NCBI RefSeq assembly: GCF_011777505.1
Contig: NZ_JAATJT010000003.1
Location: 496,001-560,000, forward strand
From: Gaetbulibacter sp. S0825
GTDB taxonomy: Bacteria > Bacteroidota > Bacteroidia > Flavobacteriales > Flavobacteriaceae
Length of the DNA: 64,000 nucleotides
Reading direction: 5' to 3'
In this document: positions 37,243 through 46,542 of the stretch, piece after piece
Numbering within the stretch: position 1 is the first letter of the stretch
Layout: each line of letters starts with the position of its first letter
Notes under the pieces: model-generated
The model's input: the letters and a program-made list of their open reading frames with translations, nothing else
What the model was told of the DNA's origin: nothing
Databases searched by the model: none
Made by a program: the position numbers and the translations under genes

Positions 37243-38337
37243 ATGATTGTACAAGACGTTATTAATCACCTAGAAGAATTAGCTCCAATGTCTTATGCTG
37301 AAGATTTTGACAATGTTGGTTTATTAGTGGGTGATAAAAATAATAAAGTTTCAGGCATCCTTGTTACATTAGACACTCTTGAAACAGTAATAGATGAAGC
37401 TATTGAGAAAAATTGCAATCTCATAGTAAGTTTTCATCCTATAATTTTTAAAGGATTAAAAACTATTACAGGAAAATCCTATGTAGAACGTGTTGTAATT
37501 AAAGCCATAAAAAATAACATTTCAATTTTTGCAATTCATACAGCTTTAGACAATGCATTACAAGGAGTAAACGATAAAATATGTGAGCAACTTGGGCTAT
37601 TAAATAGACAAATACTAATCCCTCAAGTTGGCACCATAAAAAAATTAACCACGTATATTCCAAAAGATAAAATTGAAAAAGTAAGAGATTCATTATTTAA
37701 TGCTGGAGCTGGTTCTATTGGTAATTACAACAATTGTAGTTTCAATGTTAATGGTATTGGCACCTTTAATGGAAATGAAAACTCAAATCCAACAATTGGA
37801 GAAAAGGGAATTACTCAACAAGAAGAAGAAATAAAACTCACTGTTACTTTTCAAAAACATCTTGAATCCAAAGTTTTACAAACGCTTTTTAAAAATCACC
37901 CATACGAAGAAGTTGCTTATGAAGTGACAACACTAGAAAATAAAAATCAGCATATTGGCATGGGAATGATAGGCGAATTCGAAAATGCTATGACAGAAAC
38001 TAGCTTTCTGGAACATTTAAAATCAACAATGCAAACTAAATGTGTGCGTCATTCTTCTTTTTTAAATAAACCAATAAAAAAAGTGGCTGTATTAGGAGGT
38101 TCAGGAAGCTTTGCAATTAACGCCGCAAAAGCTGCTGGAGCAGATGCATTTGTTACAGCCGATTTAAAATACCATGACTTTTTTACTGCCGAAAACAAGC
38201 TGCTTTTAACAGATATTGGACACTACGAAAGTGAACAATACACAAAAAACCTTTTAGTAGCGTATCTTACAAAAAAAATTCCTAATTTTGCAATCGTTTT
38301 ATCAAACACAAATACCAATCCTGTAAAGTATTTATAA
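37243..38337 (+). CDS. Nif3-like dinuclear metal-centre protein
   Basis: A 364-residue protein of the NIF3/YbgI/YqfO family, probably a GTP-cyclohydrolase-like hexamer with two metals. Metal ligands are suggested by SFHPIIFKG (about 65), AIHTALDNA (about 96-104) and the C-terminal DIGHYESEQ (about 328). A PII-like insertion domain lies in the middle (about 125-230), as in the longer YqfO form. The biochemical role of the family is poorly defined. It is followed after 2 bases by the CT398-like gene, a pairing common in Bacteroidota. Confidence 0.93.
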   Translation: MIVQDVINHLEELAPMSYAEDFDNVGLLVGDKNNKVSGILVTLDTLETVIDEAIEKNCNLIVSFHPIIFKGLKTITGKSYVERVVIKAIKNNISIFAIHTALDNALQGVNDKICEQLGLLNRQILIPQVGTIKKLTTYIPKDKIEKVRDSLFNAGAGSIGNYNNCSFNVNGIGTFNGNENSNPTIGEKGITQQEEEIKLTVTFQKHLESKVLQTLFKNHPYEEVAYEVTTLENKNQHIGMGMIGEFENAMTETSFLEHLKSTMQTKCVRHSSFLNKPIKKVAVLGGSGSFAINAAKAAGADAFVTADLKYHDFFTAENKLLLTDIGHYESEQYTKNLLVAYLTKKIPNFAIVLSNTNTNPVKYL

Positions 38338-38339
38338 GC

Positions 38340-39119
38340 ATGGCTAAAAAGAAAGAAGTTACTGTAGAAGAGCGATTAAGAGCACTATACGATTTACAAT
38401 TAATCGATTCTCGCGTTGACGAAATTAGAAATGTAAGAGGAGAACTTCCTTTAGAAGTACGTGATTTAGAAGATGAAGTTGAAGGATTAAAAACTAGACT
38501 TCAAAAATTAGATGACAGTCTTTTAGATATAGGTGAGCAAATTAAGTCTAAAAAGAACTTAATTGAAGAAGCAAAAGCACTTATAAAAAAGTACTCTGAG
38601 CAACAAAAAAATGTTAGAAATAACAGAGAATACAACTCTTTAACTAAAGAAACTGAATTTCAAGAATTAGAAATTCAATTGGCTGAAAAGCATATTAAAG
38701 AATTTAATGCTCAAATTGAGCAGAAAAAAGAAGTTATAGACGAGACAAAATCTCGTTTAAAAGAAAGAGAAACACATTTAAAACACAAAAAAGGTGAATT
38801 GGATGCTATTCTTTCTGAAACTGAAAAAGAAGAACAAGCTTTATTAAAGAAAAGCGAAGAGTATAAAAAGACAATCGAAGAGAGATTAGTGCTTGCATAT
38901 TCTAGAATTCGTGAAAATGTAAAAAACGGACTAGCAGTAGTTGCTATTGAAAGAGGAGCTTCTGGAGGTTCTTTCTTTACAATTCCACCTCAAGTTCAAG
39001 CTGAAATTGCTTCTCGAAAAAAAATAATCACTGACGAACATAGTGGTCGTATTTTAGTTGATGAAGCTTTAGCAAATGAGCAAAAAGCAAAAATGGAAAA
39101 AATGTTTTCTAAATTATAG
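38340..39119 (+). CDS. CT398-like coiled-coil protein with a lost zinc ribbon
   Basis: A 259-residue protein with a long N-terminal coiled coil (about 10-180) and a C-terminal domain aligning with C4-type zinc-ribbon proteins (COG1579/DUF164). The fold motif is recognisable (RGASGGSFFTIPPQ, then KKIITDEHSGRILVD), but the four zinc ligands are Ser208, Ser211, Asp232 and Ser235, and the whole protein has no cysteine. It therefore cannot bind zinc in the usual way. It is co-transcribed with the Nif3-like gene and ends in a strong terminator. The function of the family is unclear. Confidence 0.9.
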   Translation: MAKKKEVTVEERLRALYDLQLIDSRVDEIRNVRGELPLEVRDLEDEVEGLKTRLQKLDDSLLDIGEQIKSKKNLIEEAKALIKKYSEQQKNVRNNREYNSLTKETEFQELEIQLAEKHIKEFNAQIEQKKEVIDETKSRLKERETHLKHKKGELDAILSETEKEEQALLKKSEEYKKTIEERLVLAYSRIRENVKNGLAVVAIERGASGGSFFTIPPQVQAEIASRKKIITDEHSGRILVDEALANEQKAKMEKMFSKL

Positions 39120-39140
39120 TTAGAATACAAAAAACATAGA

Positions 39141-39173
39141 AAAAGCCTTTAACAATCTGTTAAAGGCTTTTTT
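39141..39173 (+). terminator. Terminator of the nif3-like/CT398-like operon
   Basis: A 14-bp perfect stem (AAAAGCCTTTAACA with its complement) has a 3-base loop and a T run. Confidence 0.9.
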
Positions 39174-39224
39174 ATTGTGTAATTTTTTTGTTAATTATCG
39201 ACTTATAGGAAAAGGAAAACATAT

Positions 39225-39905
39225 ATGAAATCATTAATAGTATCTCTCTCAGTTGCATTATTATTTAGCTGTCAAAATAATGCACAACAAAAAGCAGTAG
39301 CAACATCTAATAAAAGTAAAATAGAACAAGGGTTAATGACAGCAGACCCTATTGAAGTTCCTTTACAAGATGGTTTAGCAAGAGCCTATTTTGCGAGTGG
39401 CTGTTTTTGGTGTGTTGAAGCTGTGTATGAAAGCGTAAAAGGAGTTAAAGAATCTATTTCTGGTTATTCTGGTGGACACACATTAAATCCAACGTATGAG
39501 TCTAGTAATACAGGAAGAACTGGTCATGCCGAAGCTGTTGAGATTATTTACGACCCAAAAATTGTGAGTTTTGCTACATTGGTTGATGTGTATTTTGGGT
39601 CTCAAAATGTGACTCAAGTAAACGGTCAAGGTCCAGATATTGGCTCACAGTACCGTTCTATTATTTTTTATCAAAATGAAAAGCAAAAGGAAATTATTAT
39701 TCAAAAAAAAGAAGCTTTAGCAAAAAAACTCGATAAACGTATTGCTGCTGAAATTATGCCTTTTCAAAAATTTTGGATTGGTGAAGATTACCATCAAGAT
39801 TTCGAACGCCTAAATCCAGACAACCCTTATATACAAGGTGTTTCTATTCCAAGACTAAATCGTTTTAAGCAAAAATTTCCTCACTTATTAAAGGATAAGC
39901 ATTAA
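39225..39905 (+). CDS. msrA: Peptide-methionine (S)-S-oxide reductase, lipoprotein
   Basis: A 226-residue MsrA that repairs oxidised methionine. The lipoprotein signal (LLFSC, Cys16) places it in the envelope, unlike cytoplasmic forms. The catalytic motif is GCFWC with nucleophile Cys60 and Cys63 nearby. The MsrA blocks GYSGGHTLNPTYE and GQGPDIGSQYRSI are intact. There is no MsrB domain. It is monocistronic. Confidence 0.95.
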   Translation: MKSLIVSLSVALLFSCQNNAQQKAVATSNKSKIEQGLMTADPIEVPLQDGLARAYFASGCFWCVEAVYESVKGVKESISGYSGGHTLNPTYESSNTGRTGHAEAVEIIYDPKIVSFATLVDVYFGSQNVTQVNGQGPDIGSQYRSIIFYQNEKQKEIIIQKKEALAKKLDKRIAAEIMPFQKFWIGEDYHQDFERLNPDNPYIQGVSIPRLNRFKQKFPHLLKDKH

Positions 39906-39927
39906 TACTTAACATTGACTTTCTCAT

Positions 39928-40002
39928 AAAAAAACGATAACTTCGTTTAACGTCGGATATAAGTCATTAAAACGACGCATATCCGTAAAAGCATTAAACG
40001 AA
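39928..40002 (-). repeat. Nested inverted repeat / terminator between convergent genes
   Basis: TTCGTTTAA (39942-39950) pairs with TTAAACGAA (39994-40002), and inside it CGGATAT (39954-39960) pairs with ATATCCG (39979-39985). On the minus strand a shorter hairpin AAACGA/TCGTTT followed by seven T (39928-39948) could end the methyltransferase transcript. The large nested form could be a small repeat element; I see no second full copy in the window. Confidence 0.55.
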
Positions 40003-40006
40003 CTTC

Positions 40007-40807
40007 TCAAATTTTTCTCACCCTTAGCTCAAAAATCAAAGGGTATAATTGGTCTTTAGTGGCATACATTCCAGATTCAGTTTTAACTAAATTTGGTAAC
40101 ACATCATAAGGGCTTTCATTGTATTCGTTTAAATAGTCTATATGTAAACCAGCTTCTGTAAGTGCATTAATCACCTCACTCAATCCATGATTCCATCCAT
40201 ATTCTTTACTAATCATTTTTGAATCTTGATTAGCATAAGTACCTTCATACTCTTCATAAATCACCTCATTTTGCATATAACCATATTTCATTTCTTGTTT
40301 ATCATTTGCGTAATCAAACATCCACACAATTGGATGAAATTCAACCATATAAAAAACGCCTCCTGGTTTTAGTCTTTCGGCAATCATTTTACCCCAAGGT
40401 TTTAAATCTGGTAGCCAACCAATAACACCATAGCTTGTAAAAACGATATCAAAAGTCTCCTTGACGTATTTAGGTGTATCCAAAACATTACAGCAAACAA
40501 ATTCAGCATCTAGTTGTAACTCGTCATTTAGCTTGTTTGCCAATGCAATACCTTCATCACTTAAATCCACACCAACACACTTCGCTCCTAACCTACTCCA
40601 ACTTAAGGTATCTTGACCAAAATGACATTGCAAATGCAACAACAATTTTTCTTTTACATCTCCCAAAGCATTTAATTCATAGGACATTAAAGAAGATTTC
40701 CCTTTTTTAAAGGCTTCCAAATCATACATAGCACTTTTAGCATGAACTTTAACCTTTTCATTCCACGTATCCTTATTAACCTCGAAATATTTTTTATGAC
40801 TTGTCAT
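40007..40807 (-). CDS. SAM-dependent class I methyltransferase
   Basis: A 266-residue cytoplasmic methyltransferase. Motif I is LHLQCHFGQDTLSWSRLGA (about 57-75), with a Cys-His in place of the more usual Gly-x-Gly. VGVDLSDEGI (about 79-88) is the acidic post-I region, and FDIVFTSYGVIGWLPDL (about 120-136) is motif IV. This form resembles UbiE/Coq5-like small-molecule methyltransferases of unknown substrate. It is single on its strand, between two convergent and divergent neighbours. Confidence 0.9.
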   Translation of the reverse strand: MTSHKKYFEVNKDTWNEKVKVHAKSAMYDLEAFKKGKSSLMSYELNALGDVKEKLLLHLQCHFGQDTLSWSRLGAKCVGVDLSDEGIALANKLNDELQLDAEFVCCNVLDTPKYVKETFDIVFTSYGVIGWLPDLKPWGKMIAERLKPGGVFYMVEFHPIVWMFDYANDKQEMKYGYMQNEVIYEEYEGTYANQDSKMISKEYGWNHGLSEVINALTEAGLHIDYLNEYNESPYDVLPNLVKTESGMYATKDQLYPLIFELRVRKI

Positions 40808-40973
40808 TAGCTAAAATTGAGCTTCTAAAATAAGATTTCTAAATTAATTGTGTTTAGTTTCTTATTTTTGATGAAAATCCAACCACATGAAACATCCGCA
40901 CTAAATTTCTAATATTCAATAAAAATATTATAGATGTTACATGTGACCGTTGAAAAACAATAAATACTATCAC

Positions 40974-41645
40974 ATGAAAAAATTATTCCTCCTTTCGTTT
41001 CTAATTATATTTTCTGCTTGTAAACAAGCTGAAGAAAAAAAAGAAGAACCTGTTAAAGAATTAACAGTTGCTGAAAAAATTGCTAATGCGCATGGCTATG
41101 AAAACTGGGATAACGTAAAAACCTTTGCATTTACCTTTGGAGGCACTTTAGAGGATCCAAACAGTGGTCGTTCATGGGTATGGAATCCTAAAACGAATGA
41201 TATTAAATTAACCCGTAATGATGAAGTTTTAGAGTACAATAGAAGTAATATGGATTCTGTGGACTTAAAAGCAGATAGAGGGTTTATTAATGATAAGTTT
41301 TGGGCTTTAATCCCATTTCAACTGGTCTGGGATGAAGGCACAACAATTTCGGAGCCCGAAAAGGCTATATCTCCTGTAAAACAAGAAGAGTTTAATAAAT
41401 TGATAATTACCTATTCCAGTGAAGGCGGTTATACACCTGGAGATGCGTACGACATTTATTTTGACGAGGATTATATTATTAGAGAGTGGAGTTTTAGGAG
41501 AGGTAACGCTCCAGAACCAACCATTTCAAATACTTTTGAAAACTATAGTGATTATAATGGTATTAAAGTTGCTCAAGACCATAAAAGAAGTGCAAGTGAC
41601 AGAAATCTTTTAATCAGAAATATTAAGGTCGAATTAGAAGAATAA
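40974..41645 (+). CDS. Lipoprotein of unknown function
   Basis: A 223-residue lipoprotein from the chosen start: MKKLFLLSFLIIFSAC has a lipobox with the lipidated Cys at residue 16. The open frame extends 24 bases upstream to a TTG, but the ATG makes a proper signal peptide. The mature part starts with a charged linker (QAEEKKEEPVKE). It resembles outer-membrane lipoprotein carrier-like or DUF6503-type folds in its pattern (AHGYENWDNVKTFAFTFGG, then LKADRGFINDKFWALIPF), without certainty. It precedes the kynurenine cluster but has its own spacing. Confidence 0.75.
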   Translation: MKKLFLLSFLIIFSACKQAEEKKEEPVKELTVAEKIANAHGYENWDNVKTFAFTFGGTLEDPNSGRSWVWNPKTNDIKLTRNDEVLEYNRSNMDSVDLKADRGFINDKFWALIPFQLVWDEGTTISEPEKAISPVKQEEFNKLIITYSSEGGYTPGDAYDIYFDEDYIIREWSFRRGNAPEPTISNTFENYSDYNGIKVAQDHKRSASDRNLLIRNIKVELEE

Positions 41646-41684
41646 TTCACCTAATTAAGAAGTAAAATATCATTCAAATTTTCC

Positions 41685-41692
41685 TATTTTTG
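41685..41692 (+). promoter_or_regulatory. Promoter -7 element of the kynurenine cluster
   Basis: TATTTTTG fits TAnnTTTG and lies 23 bases before the TTG start of kynU at 41715. It is the only clear promoter I see for the first three catabolic genes. Confidence 0.55.
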
Positions 41693-41714
41693 GGTAAAAC
41701 CAAAACATTTTACT

Positions 41715-42986
41715 TTGTCCAACTATAAACTAGGTCTTGAATATGCTAAACAACAAGACCAAAATGATGTTCTAGCTTCTTACAGAAATCAATTTCACAT
41801 TCCTAAAGATAAAGAAGGAAACGATTGGTTGTACTTTACAGGAAATTCACTTGGCTTACAACCAAAATCAACCAAATCTTATATAAATCAAGAGTTAAAT
41901 GACTGGGCAACCTTAGGTGTCGAAGGTCATTTTGAAGCTAAAAACCCTTGGATGGGATACCATGAATACTTAACGGAATCCATGGCTAAAATTGTTGGCG
42001 CAAAACCTATTGAGGTTGTTATTATGAATACCCTTACCACAAATCTGCATTTGTTAATGGTATCTTTTTATCAACCAACAAAAACCAAGTATAAAATAGT
42101 TATTGAGAGCGATGCATTTCCATCAGATAGATATGCAATACAAACACAATTAGAGTTTCATGGGTTTGATGCTAACGAAGGATTGATTGAATGGAAACCT
42201 CGACAAGGTGAAGAATTACTGCGAATAGAAGACTTAGAAACCATTCTTGACCAACAAGGTGATGACATTGCATTGCTTTTAATTGGAGGCGTCAACTATT
42301 ATACAGGACAATATTTTAATCTAAAACGAATTGCAGAGCTAGGTCATTCCAAAGGTTGCATGGTTGGTATCGATTTGGCTCATGGTGCTGGAAACATACA
42401 ACCTGAGTTACATGATTCAGGTGTTGACTTTGCTGCTTGGTGCACTTATAAATATTTAAATTCTGGTCCAGGAAGCTTAGCTGGTTTATTTGTACATGAA
42501 AAACATGCGTATAATAAAGATTTAAAACGTTTTGCAGGCTGGTGGAGCCATAACAAATCGACGCGATTTAATATGCGTCAACCACTTGATGTAATTCCAG
42601 GTGCGGAAGGTTGGCAATTAAGCAATCCTCCTATTCTATCTATGGCAGCAATTAAAGCTTCATTGGATATGTTTAATGACGTTGGCATGAATGCTTTAAG
42701 AGCAAAATCTAAAAAACTTACTGGATACTTTGAGTTCTTGATTAATGAACTGGAAAATGATAACATAAAGATTATTACGCCTTCAAATCCAGACGAACGA
42801 GGTTGTCAATTATCAATACAAGTTAAAGATGCTGATAAAAGTTTACATAAAAAGTTAACTGATGCTCATATCATTACTGATTGGCGCGAGCCAGATGTAA
42901 TAAGATGCGCTCCAGTGCCTTTATACAACAGTTTTGAAGATGTTTATAGAATGGTTGAAAAATTAAAAGAAATTTTAAGTGAATAG
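41715..42986 (+). CDS. kynU: Kynureninase
   Basis: A 423-residue PLP enzyme that cleaves L-kynurenine or 3-hydroxykynurenine to anthranilate or 3-hydroxyanthranilate plus alanine. Typical blocks are FTGNSLGLQP (41-50), SDAFPSDRYA (about 132-141), DLAHGAGN (220-227) and the PLP lysine Lys246 in WCTYKYLNSGPG. It starts with TTG and is the first gene of the cluster. The kmo gene overlaps its end by 8 bases. No tryptophan 2,3-dioxygenase or kynurenine formamidase is in the window, so the supply of kynurenine must come from elsewhere. Confidence 0.95.
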   Translation: MSNYKLGLEYAKQQDQNDVLASYRNQFHIPKDKEGNDWLYFTGNSLGLQPKSTKSYINQELNDWATLGVEGHFEAKNPWMGYHEYLTESMAKIVGAKPIEVVIMNTLTTNLHLLMVSFYQPTKTKYKIVIESDAFPSDRYAIQTQLEFHGFDANEGLIEWKPRQGEELLRIEDLETILDQQGDDIALLLIGGVNYYTGQYFNLKRIAELGHSKGCMVGIDLAHGAGNIQPELHDSGVDFAAWCTYKYLNSGPGSLAGLFVHEKHAYNKDLKRFAGWWSHNKSTRFNMRQPLDVIPGAEGWQLSNPPILSMAAIKASLDMFNDVGMNALRAKSKKLTGYFEFLINELENDNIKIITPSNPDERGCQLSIQVKDADKSLHKKLTDAHIITDWREPDVIRCAPVPLYNSFEDVYRMVEKLKEILSE

Positions 42987-44376
42987 AAAACAAAACATAC
43001 TCATCATAGGTGCTGGACTTTGTGGTTCACTTCTCGCTTTGCGTCTTGGTCAACGAGGTTATAACGTTACTGTTTACGAAATGCGTCCTGATTTACGCAA
43101 AGTAGATATTTCAGCAGGACGTTCAATCAATTTGGCTTTTTCTGATAGAGGAAATAAAGCCATGAAATTGGTTGGCATTGAAGACAAAGTAAAAGCACTT
43201 TGTATACCAATGAATGGTCGTATGCTGCACGACAAGGAAGGCAATACATTTTTGTCAAATTATAGTGGAAGAGACCATGAATACATCAACTCCATTTCTC
43301 GTGGCGAACTAAATGGTTTGCTATTAACTGAAGCTGAGAAACATGATAATGTGACGATTCATTTCAACAAAAAGTGCAAGTCGGTTGATTTTGAAAAAAC
43401 CACAGCATTATTTAAAGATTACCATACTAAAGATGAATTCATTGAAGATGCTGATATCATCATTGCTACTGATGGCGCTGGTTCAGCAATGCGAAAAAGT
43501 TACTATTTAGGAAAGAAATTCCTGTTTAGTTTTTCGCAAGACTATTTAACGCATGGCTATAAAGAATTAAGCATTCTTCCAACAAAAGAAGGTGGTTATA
43601 AAACTTATAAAAACGCCTTACATATTTGGCCTCGAGGCGATTTTATGCTCATAGCATTACCTAATTTAGATGGTAGTTTTACGGTCACACTGTTTTTGAG
43701 TCATGATGAAGGTGCTTATAATTTCGGAAATTTGACAACTCCTAAAATCGTGACAGAATTCTTTAAAAAAGAATTCCCAGATGCACTTGAATTGATGCCC
43801 AATTTAGTTGACGACTTTTTTGAAAACCCAACAGCAGCATTAGGAACTGTAAAATGCTCGCCATGGCATTACAAAGGAAACACCTTGTTAATGGGAGATG
43901 CAGCACATGCTATTGTTCCTTTTTATGGACAAGGTATGAATGCCTCGTTTGAAGATGTGGTGGAATTTAACAAAATTCTTGACCAGAATCTTGATAATTG
44001 GGAAGCCATTTTCACAGCCTATGAGAAGTCTCGCAAAAAAGATACTGATGCCATTGCAGATTTAGCCATTGATAATTTTCATGAAATGAAAGACCATGTT
44101 GCTAACCCAATATTTCAAAAGAAACGAAAGATTGAAATGGCCTTAGAAAAGCATTTTCCTAATGACTATTCTTCCAAGTATTCATTAGTGACTTTTAATG
44201 AAGATATAAACTATAGAGACGCTATGTTAAGAGGGCGTGCACAAGATAAAGCCATATTGAATATGCTTTCAGATGGTGAGATTGATACTAATGGCGATTT
44301 ACAAAGTATATTAGAAAAAGTAAAACAACAAACCGAAGCCATTCTAGAAGATGATAGAATTGCTGGATTAAAATAA
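42979..44376 (+). CDS. kmo: Kynurenine 3-monooxygenase
   Basis: A 465-residue FAD monooxygenase that hydroxylates L-kynurenine with NADPH and oxygen. The FAD-binding GAGLCG (11-16) is followed by [12 protein letters not shown] and [11 protein letters not shown]. The second FAD motif [21 protein letters not shown] (near residue 312) is characteristic of KMO and is intact. It starts with GTG inside kynU, indicating coupled translation, and ridA follows after 5 bases. Confidence 0.95.
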   Translation: MNRKQNILIIGAGLCGSLLALRLGQRGYNVTVYEMRPDLRKVDISAGRSINLAFSDRGNKAMKLVGIEDKVKALCIPMNGRMLHDKEGNTFLSNYSGRDHEYINSISRGELNGLLLTEAEKHDNVTIHFNKKCKSVDFEKTTALFKDYHTKDEFIEDADIIIATDGAGSAMRKSYYLGKKFLFSFSQDYLTHGYKELSILPTKEGGYKTYKNALHIWPRGDFMLIALPNLDGSFTVTLFLSHDEGAYNFGNLTTPKIVTEFFKKEFPDALELMPNLVDDFFENPTAALGTVKCSPWHYKGNTLLMGDAAHAIVPFYGQGMNASFEDVVEFNKILDQNLDNWEAIFTAYEKSRKKDTDAIADLAIDNFHEMKDHVANPIFQKKRKIEMALEKHFPNDYSSKYSLVTFNEDINYRDAMLRGRAQDKAILNMLSDGEIDTNGDLQSILEKVKQQTEAILEDDRIAGLK

Positions 44377-44381
44377 AAACT

Positions 44382-44783
44382 ATGAGTGACAAAGTAACAC
44401 CAAGAGGAGCCTATCCACATAATAGAAGAGCTGGAGATTTTATTTTTATATCAGGCACAAGCTCTCGTCGTGCAGATAACACCATTGCAGGAGTTGATAT
44501 TATTGACGAAATGGGAACCAAACGTTTAAATATTGAAGTTCAAACTCGTGAAGTATTGCAAAATATTGAAAAAAACCTGAAAAGCGCTGGTGCCGAAATG
44601 AGCGATGTGGTAGATGTGACGTCGTTTTTAGTAAACATGAACGATTTTGCAGGTTATAATAAAACTTATGCAGAATTTTTTAATGCAGAAACAGGACCAG
44701 CCAGAACAACCGTTGCTGTTCATCAATTACCTCATCCAGATTTAGTGGTAGAGATTAAGGTGATGGCTTACAAGCCATTGTAA
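44382..44783 (+). CDS. RidA-family protein, probable 2-aminomuconate deaminase
   Basis: A 133-residue RidA/YjgF-fold protein. It has the family segments [10 protein letters not shown] (about 21-30) and [14 protein letters not shown] and [26 protein letters not shown], including the conserved Arg near residue 108. In kynurenine and nitrobenzoate pathways a RidA-like protein of this length (NbaF/AmnD type) deaminates 2-aminomuconate to 4-oxalocrotonate. The role here is inferred from its place right behind kmo. Confidence 0.85.
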   Translation: MSDKVTPRGAYPHNRRAGDFIFISGTSSRRADNTIAGVDIIDEMGTKRLNIEVQTREVLQNIEKNLKSAGAEMSDVVDVTSFLVNMNDFAGYNKTYAEFFNAETGPARTTVAVHQLPHPDLVVEIKVMAYKPL

Positions 44784-44787
44784 TAAC

Positions 44788-44849
44788 TCCTTCCCTATTT
44801 TAGGGAAGGTGGATTCAATTCCATTTAAAGGAATTGAAGTCGGAAGGGT
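44788..44849. repeat. Structured intergenic repeat-like element
   Basis: It lies in the 168-base gap between ridA and the first DUF6090 gene. Two perfect 9-bp hairpins follow each other (CCTTCCCTA with its complement at 44789-44809, 3-base loop; TTCAATTCC with GGAATTGAA at 44814-44838, 7-base loop). A GGAAGGG segment at 44842-44848 could pair with the first arm instead. The look is that of the short palindromic repeats scattered in flavobacterial genomes. I cannot test copy number. Confidence 0.6.
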
Positions 44850-44951
44850 AAACATTCGTTTTATCAATAAGGCCATTATTTAGAATTGTTTACATTTAGC
44901 ATAACCAACCTCAAACCAACCAACGCTTAATCACTTATTAATTTTAAAAAT

Positions 44952-45704
44952 GTGATTAAATTTTTCCGTCGTATTCGCCAACAACTTCTAACTGATAACA
45001 AGTTCAGTAAGTACTTACTCTACGCCATTGGCGAAATTATACTTGTGGTAATTGGTATTCTTATTGCCCTTCAGATTAATAATTGGAATGAAGGTAGGAA
45101 ATTACAAAACGAAATAAACATCTATCTTAATCAGAAACTTGAAAATCTAAAAGAAGATAGATTACGTTTAATTGAAATTAGAGATGTAAGACAGGAGAAG
45201 GCAGAAAAAAGCAAATATGTTTTTGATGTTGGGCTAAAAAATATTGATGCTATTTCAATTACAAATATCATATATTTTATTCTTGTAGAACGTCATTTTA
45301 TTAGTGCAATAGAGCGCAACGAATCTTCAATTACAAAATATTATGCTGGTTCTAGTGAAGCAACTATAAACAAACTAGAACTATTATATATCAATAATAT
45401 TAAAGAAATGACCTTAGAAGAAAATCGCCTTAACACCTTTAGTGAAAATGCGGAGTTTAGTTTATGGACCGATGGTTTTTTAGTAGATAACAGAGATTTG
45501 TTTGCAACAACCATTGAAAATTTGGGAGAATTAAAATATAATGATGGCGTTCCAGAATTAACCTTGAATGGTAACAGTCAAAAAGTACTAGAAGGAATAT
45601 TTAGAAGGAACGAACTGGCAAATGAAAGTCTTATAGCTAAGCTTAATACACTTATTGAGATTAATGAACAATTCATTAAAGAAATTGAAAACTATTTAAA
45701 TTAA
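44952..45704 (+). CDS. DUF6090-family membrane protein
   Basis: A 250-residue protein with the DUF6090 N-terminal block: a basic amphipathic stretch (IKFFRRIRQQLL), then AIGEIILVVIGILIALQINNWNE, one membrane helix (about 26-44). A long helical, probably periplasmic part follows. The function of the family is unknown. It starts with GTG. It is followed after 10 bases by a second member. Together they interrupt the kynurenine genes; no pathway role is evident. Confidence 0.85.
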   Translation: MIKFFRRIRQQLLTDNKFSKYLLYAIGEIILVVIGILIALQINNWNEGRKLQNEINIYLNQKLENLKEDRLRLIEIRDVRQEKAEKSKYVFDVGLKNIDAISITNIIYFILVERHFISAIERNESSITKYYAGSSEATINKLELLYINNIKEMTLEENRLNTFSENAEFSLWTDGFLVDNRDLFATTIENLGELKYNDGVPELTLNGNSQKVLEGIFRRNELANESLIAKLNTLIEINEQFIKEIENYLN

Positions 45705-45714
45705 AGTTACAACT

Positions 45715-46533
45715 GTGATTAAATTCTTTCGACAAATACGTAAAACACTAATTAACCAAAACAATATGGGAAAATATTTTAAATACGCTATTGGCGAAAT
45801 TTTGTTGGTTGTAATTGGTATTTTAATTGCTTTGCAAATCAATATCTGGAATGAACAAAAAAAAGAACAAAAAATAGTTAAATCTTATTTAAAGAACCTT
45901 GTTGTAGATTTGAATGAAGATATTAAAATGACAGAAAACTTAACTCAAATTATAAAGTATAAAGTTTTGTATATAGACAAGCTTGCAACGTTTTTTAGAA
46001 ACAAAGAGATAAATGAATTGGATAATTTAGAGGTGTTTTATGAAGCTTATGATACCTATGGATATAGACCTTTTACTTGGTATAAAAGTACTATTGATGA
46101 AATAAAAAATTCGGGGAGTTTAAAATTGATAAAAAATGATTCGCTACGAAAACAAATTAATCAATACTATGCATTAACAGATCATTTGGATCAGGATTTT
46201 ATCAATGATAGTGAAGGGGCTGCATCATTACGTTCGTCTTTATTTAATATTGTAAATACAAATTACCCAAACCGTAAAGACCTAATAGACACCTTAAATC
46301 TATCCTACAGAAAAAGTGATAAATCTATATTTACAAACTCAAGGGTTTACAAAGAGGCTAAAAAAAGCAATTTTAAATTGCTTACAAATGATATCAATGA
46401 TATTCATGTGTTTGTAAATAACTTATTTCGATATAATGGTTTATTAAACGTTAGATACAAAAGCGAGTTTCCTAGATTAATAAAAATGGGTAAGAATATA
46501 ATTGAAATGATAGAGAATGAATACAATGATTAA
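45715..46533 (+). CDS. DUF6090-family membrane protein
   Basis: A 272-residue paralogue of the preceding gene with the same layout: basic start (IKFFRQIRKTLI), then YAIGEILLVVIGILIALQIN as a single membrane helix (about 25-43) and a helical remainder. It also uses a GTG start and begins with nearly the same bases. Beyond the first 50 residues the two paralogues differ strongly, suggesting old duplication and different partners. The aldehyde dehydrogenase gene begins 9 bases after its stop. Confidence 0.85.
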   Translation: MIKFFRQIRKTLINQNNMGKYFKYAIGEILLVVIGILIALQINIWNEQKKEQKIVKSYLKNLVVDLNEDIKMTENLTQIIKYKVLYIDKLATFFRNKEINELDNLEVFYEAYDTYGYRPFTWYKSTIDEIKNSGSLKLIKNDSLRKQINQYYALTDHLDQDFINDSEGAASLRSSLFNIVNTNYPNRKDLIDTLNLSYRKSDKSIFTNSRVYKEAKKSNFKLLTNDINDIHVFVNNLFRYNGLLNVRYKSEFPRLIKMGKNIIEMIENEYND

Positions 46534-46542
46534 ATTTACAGA

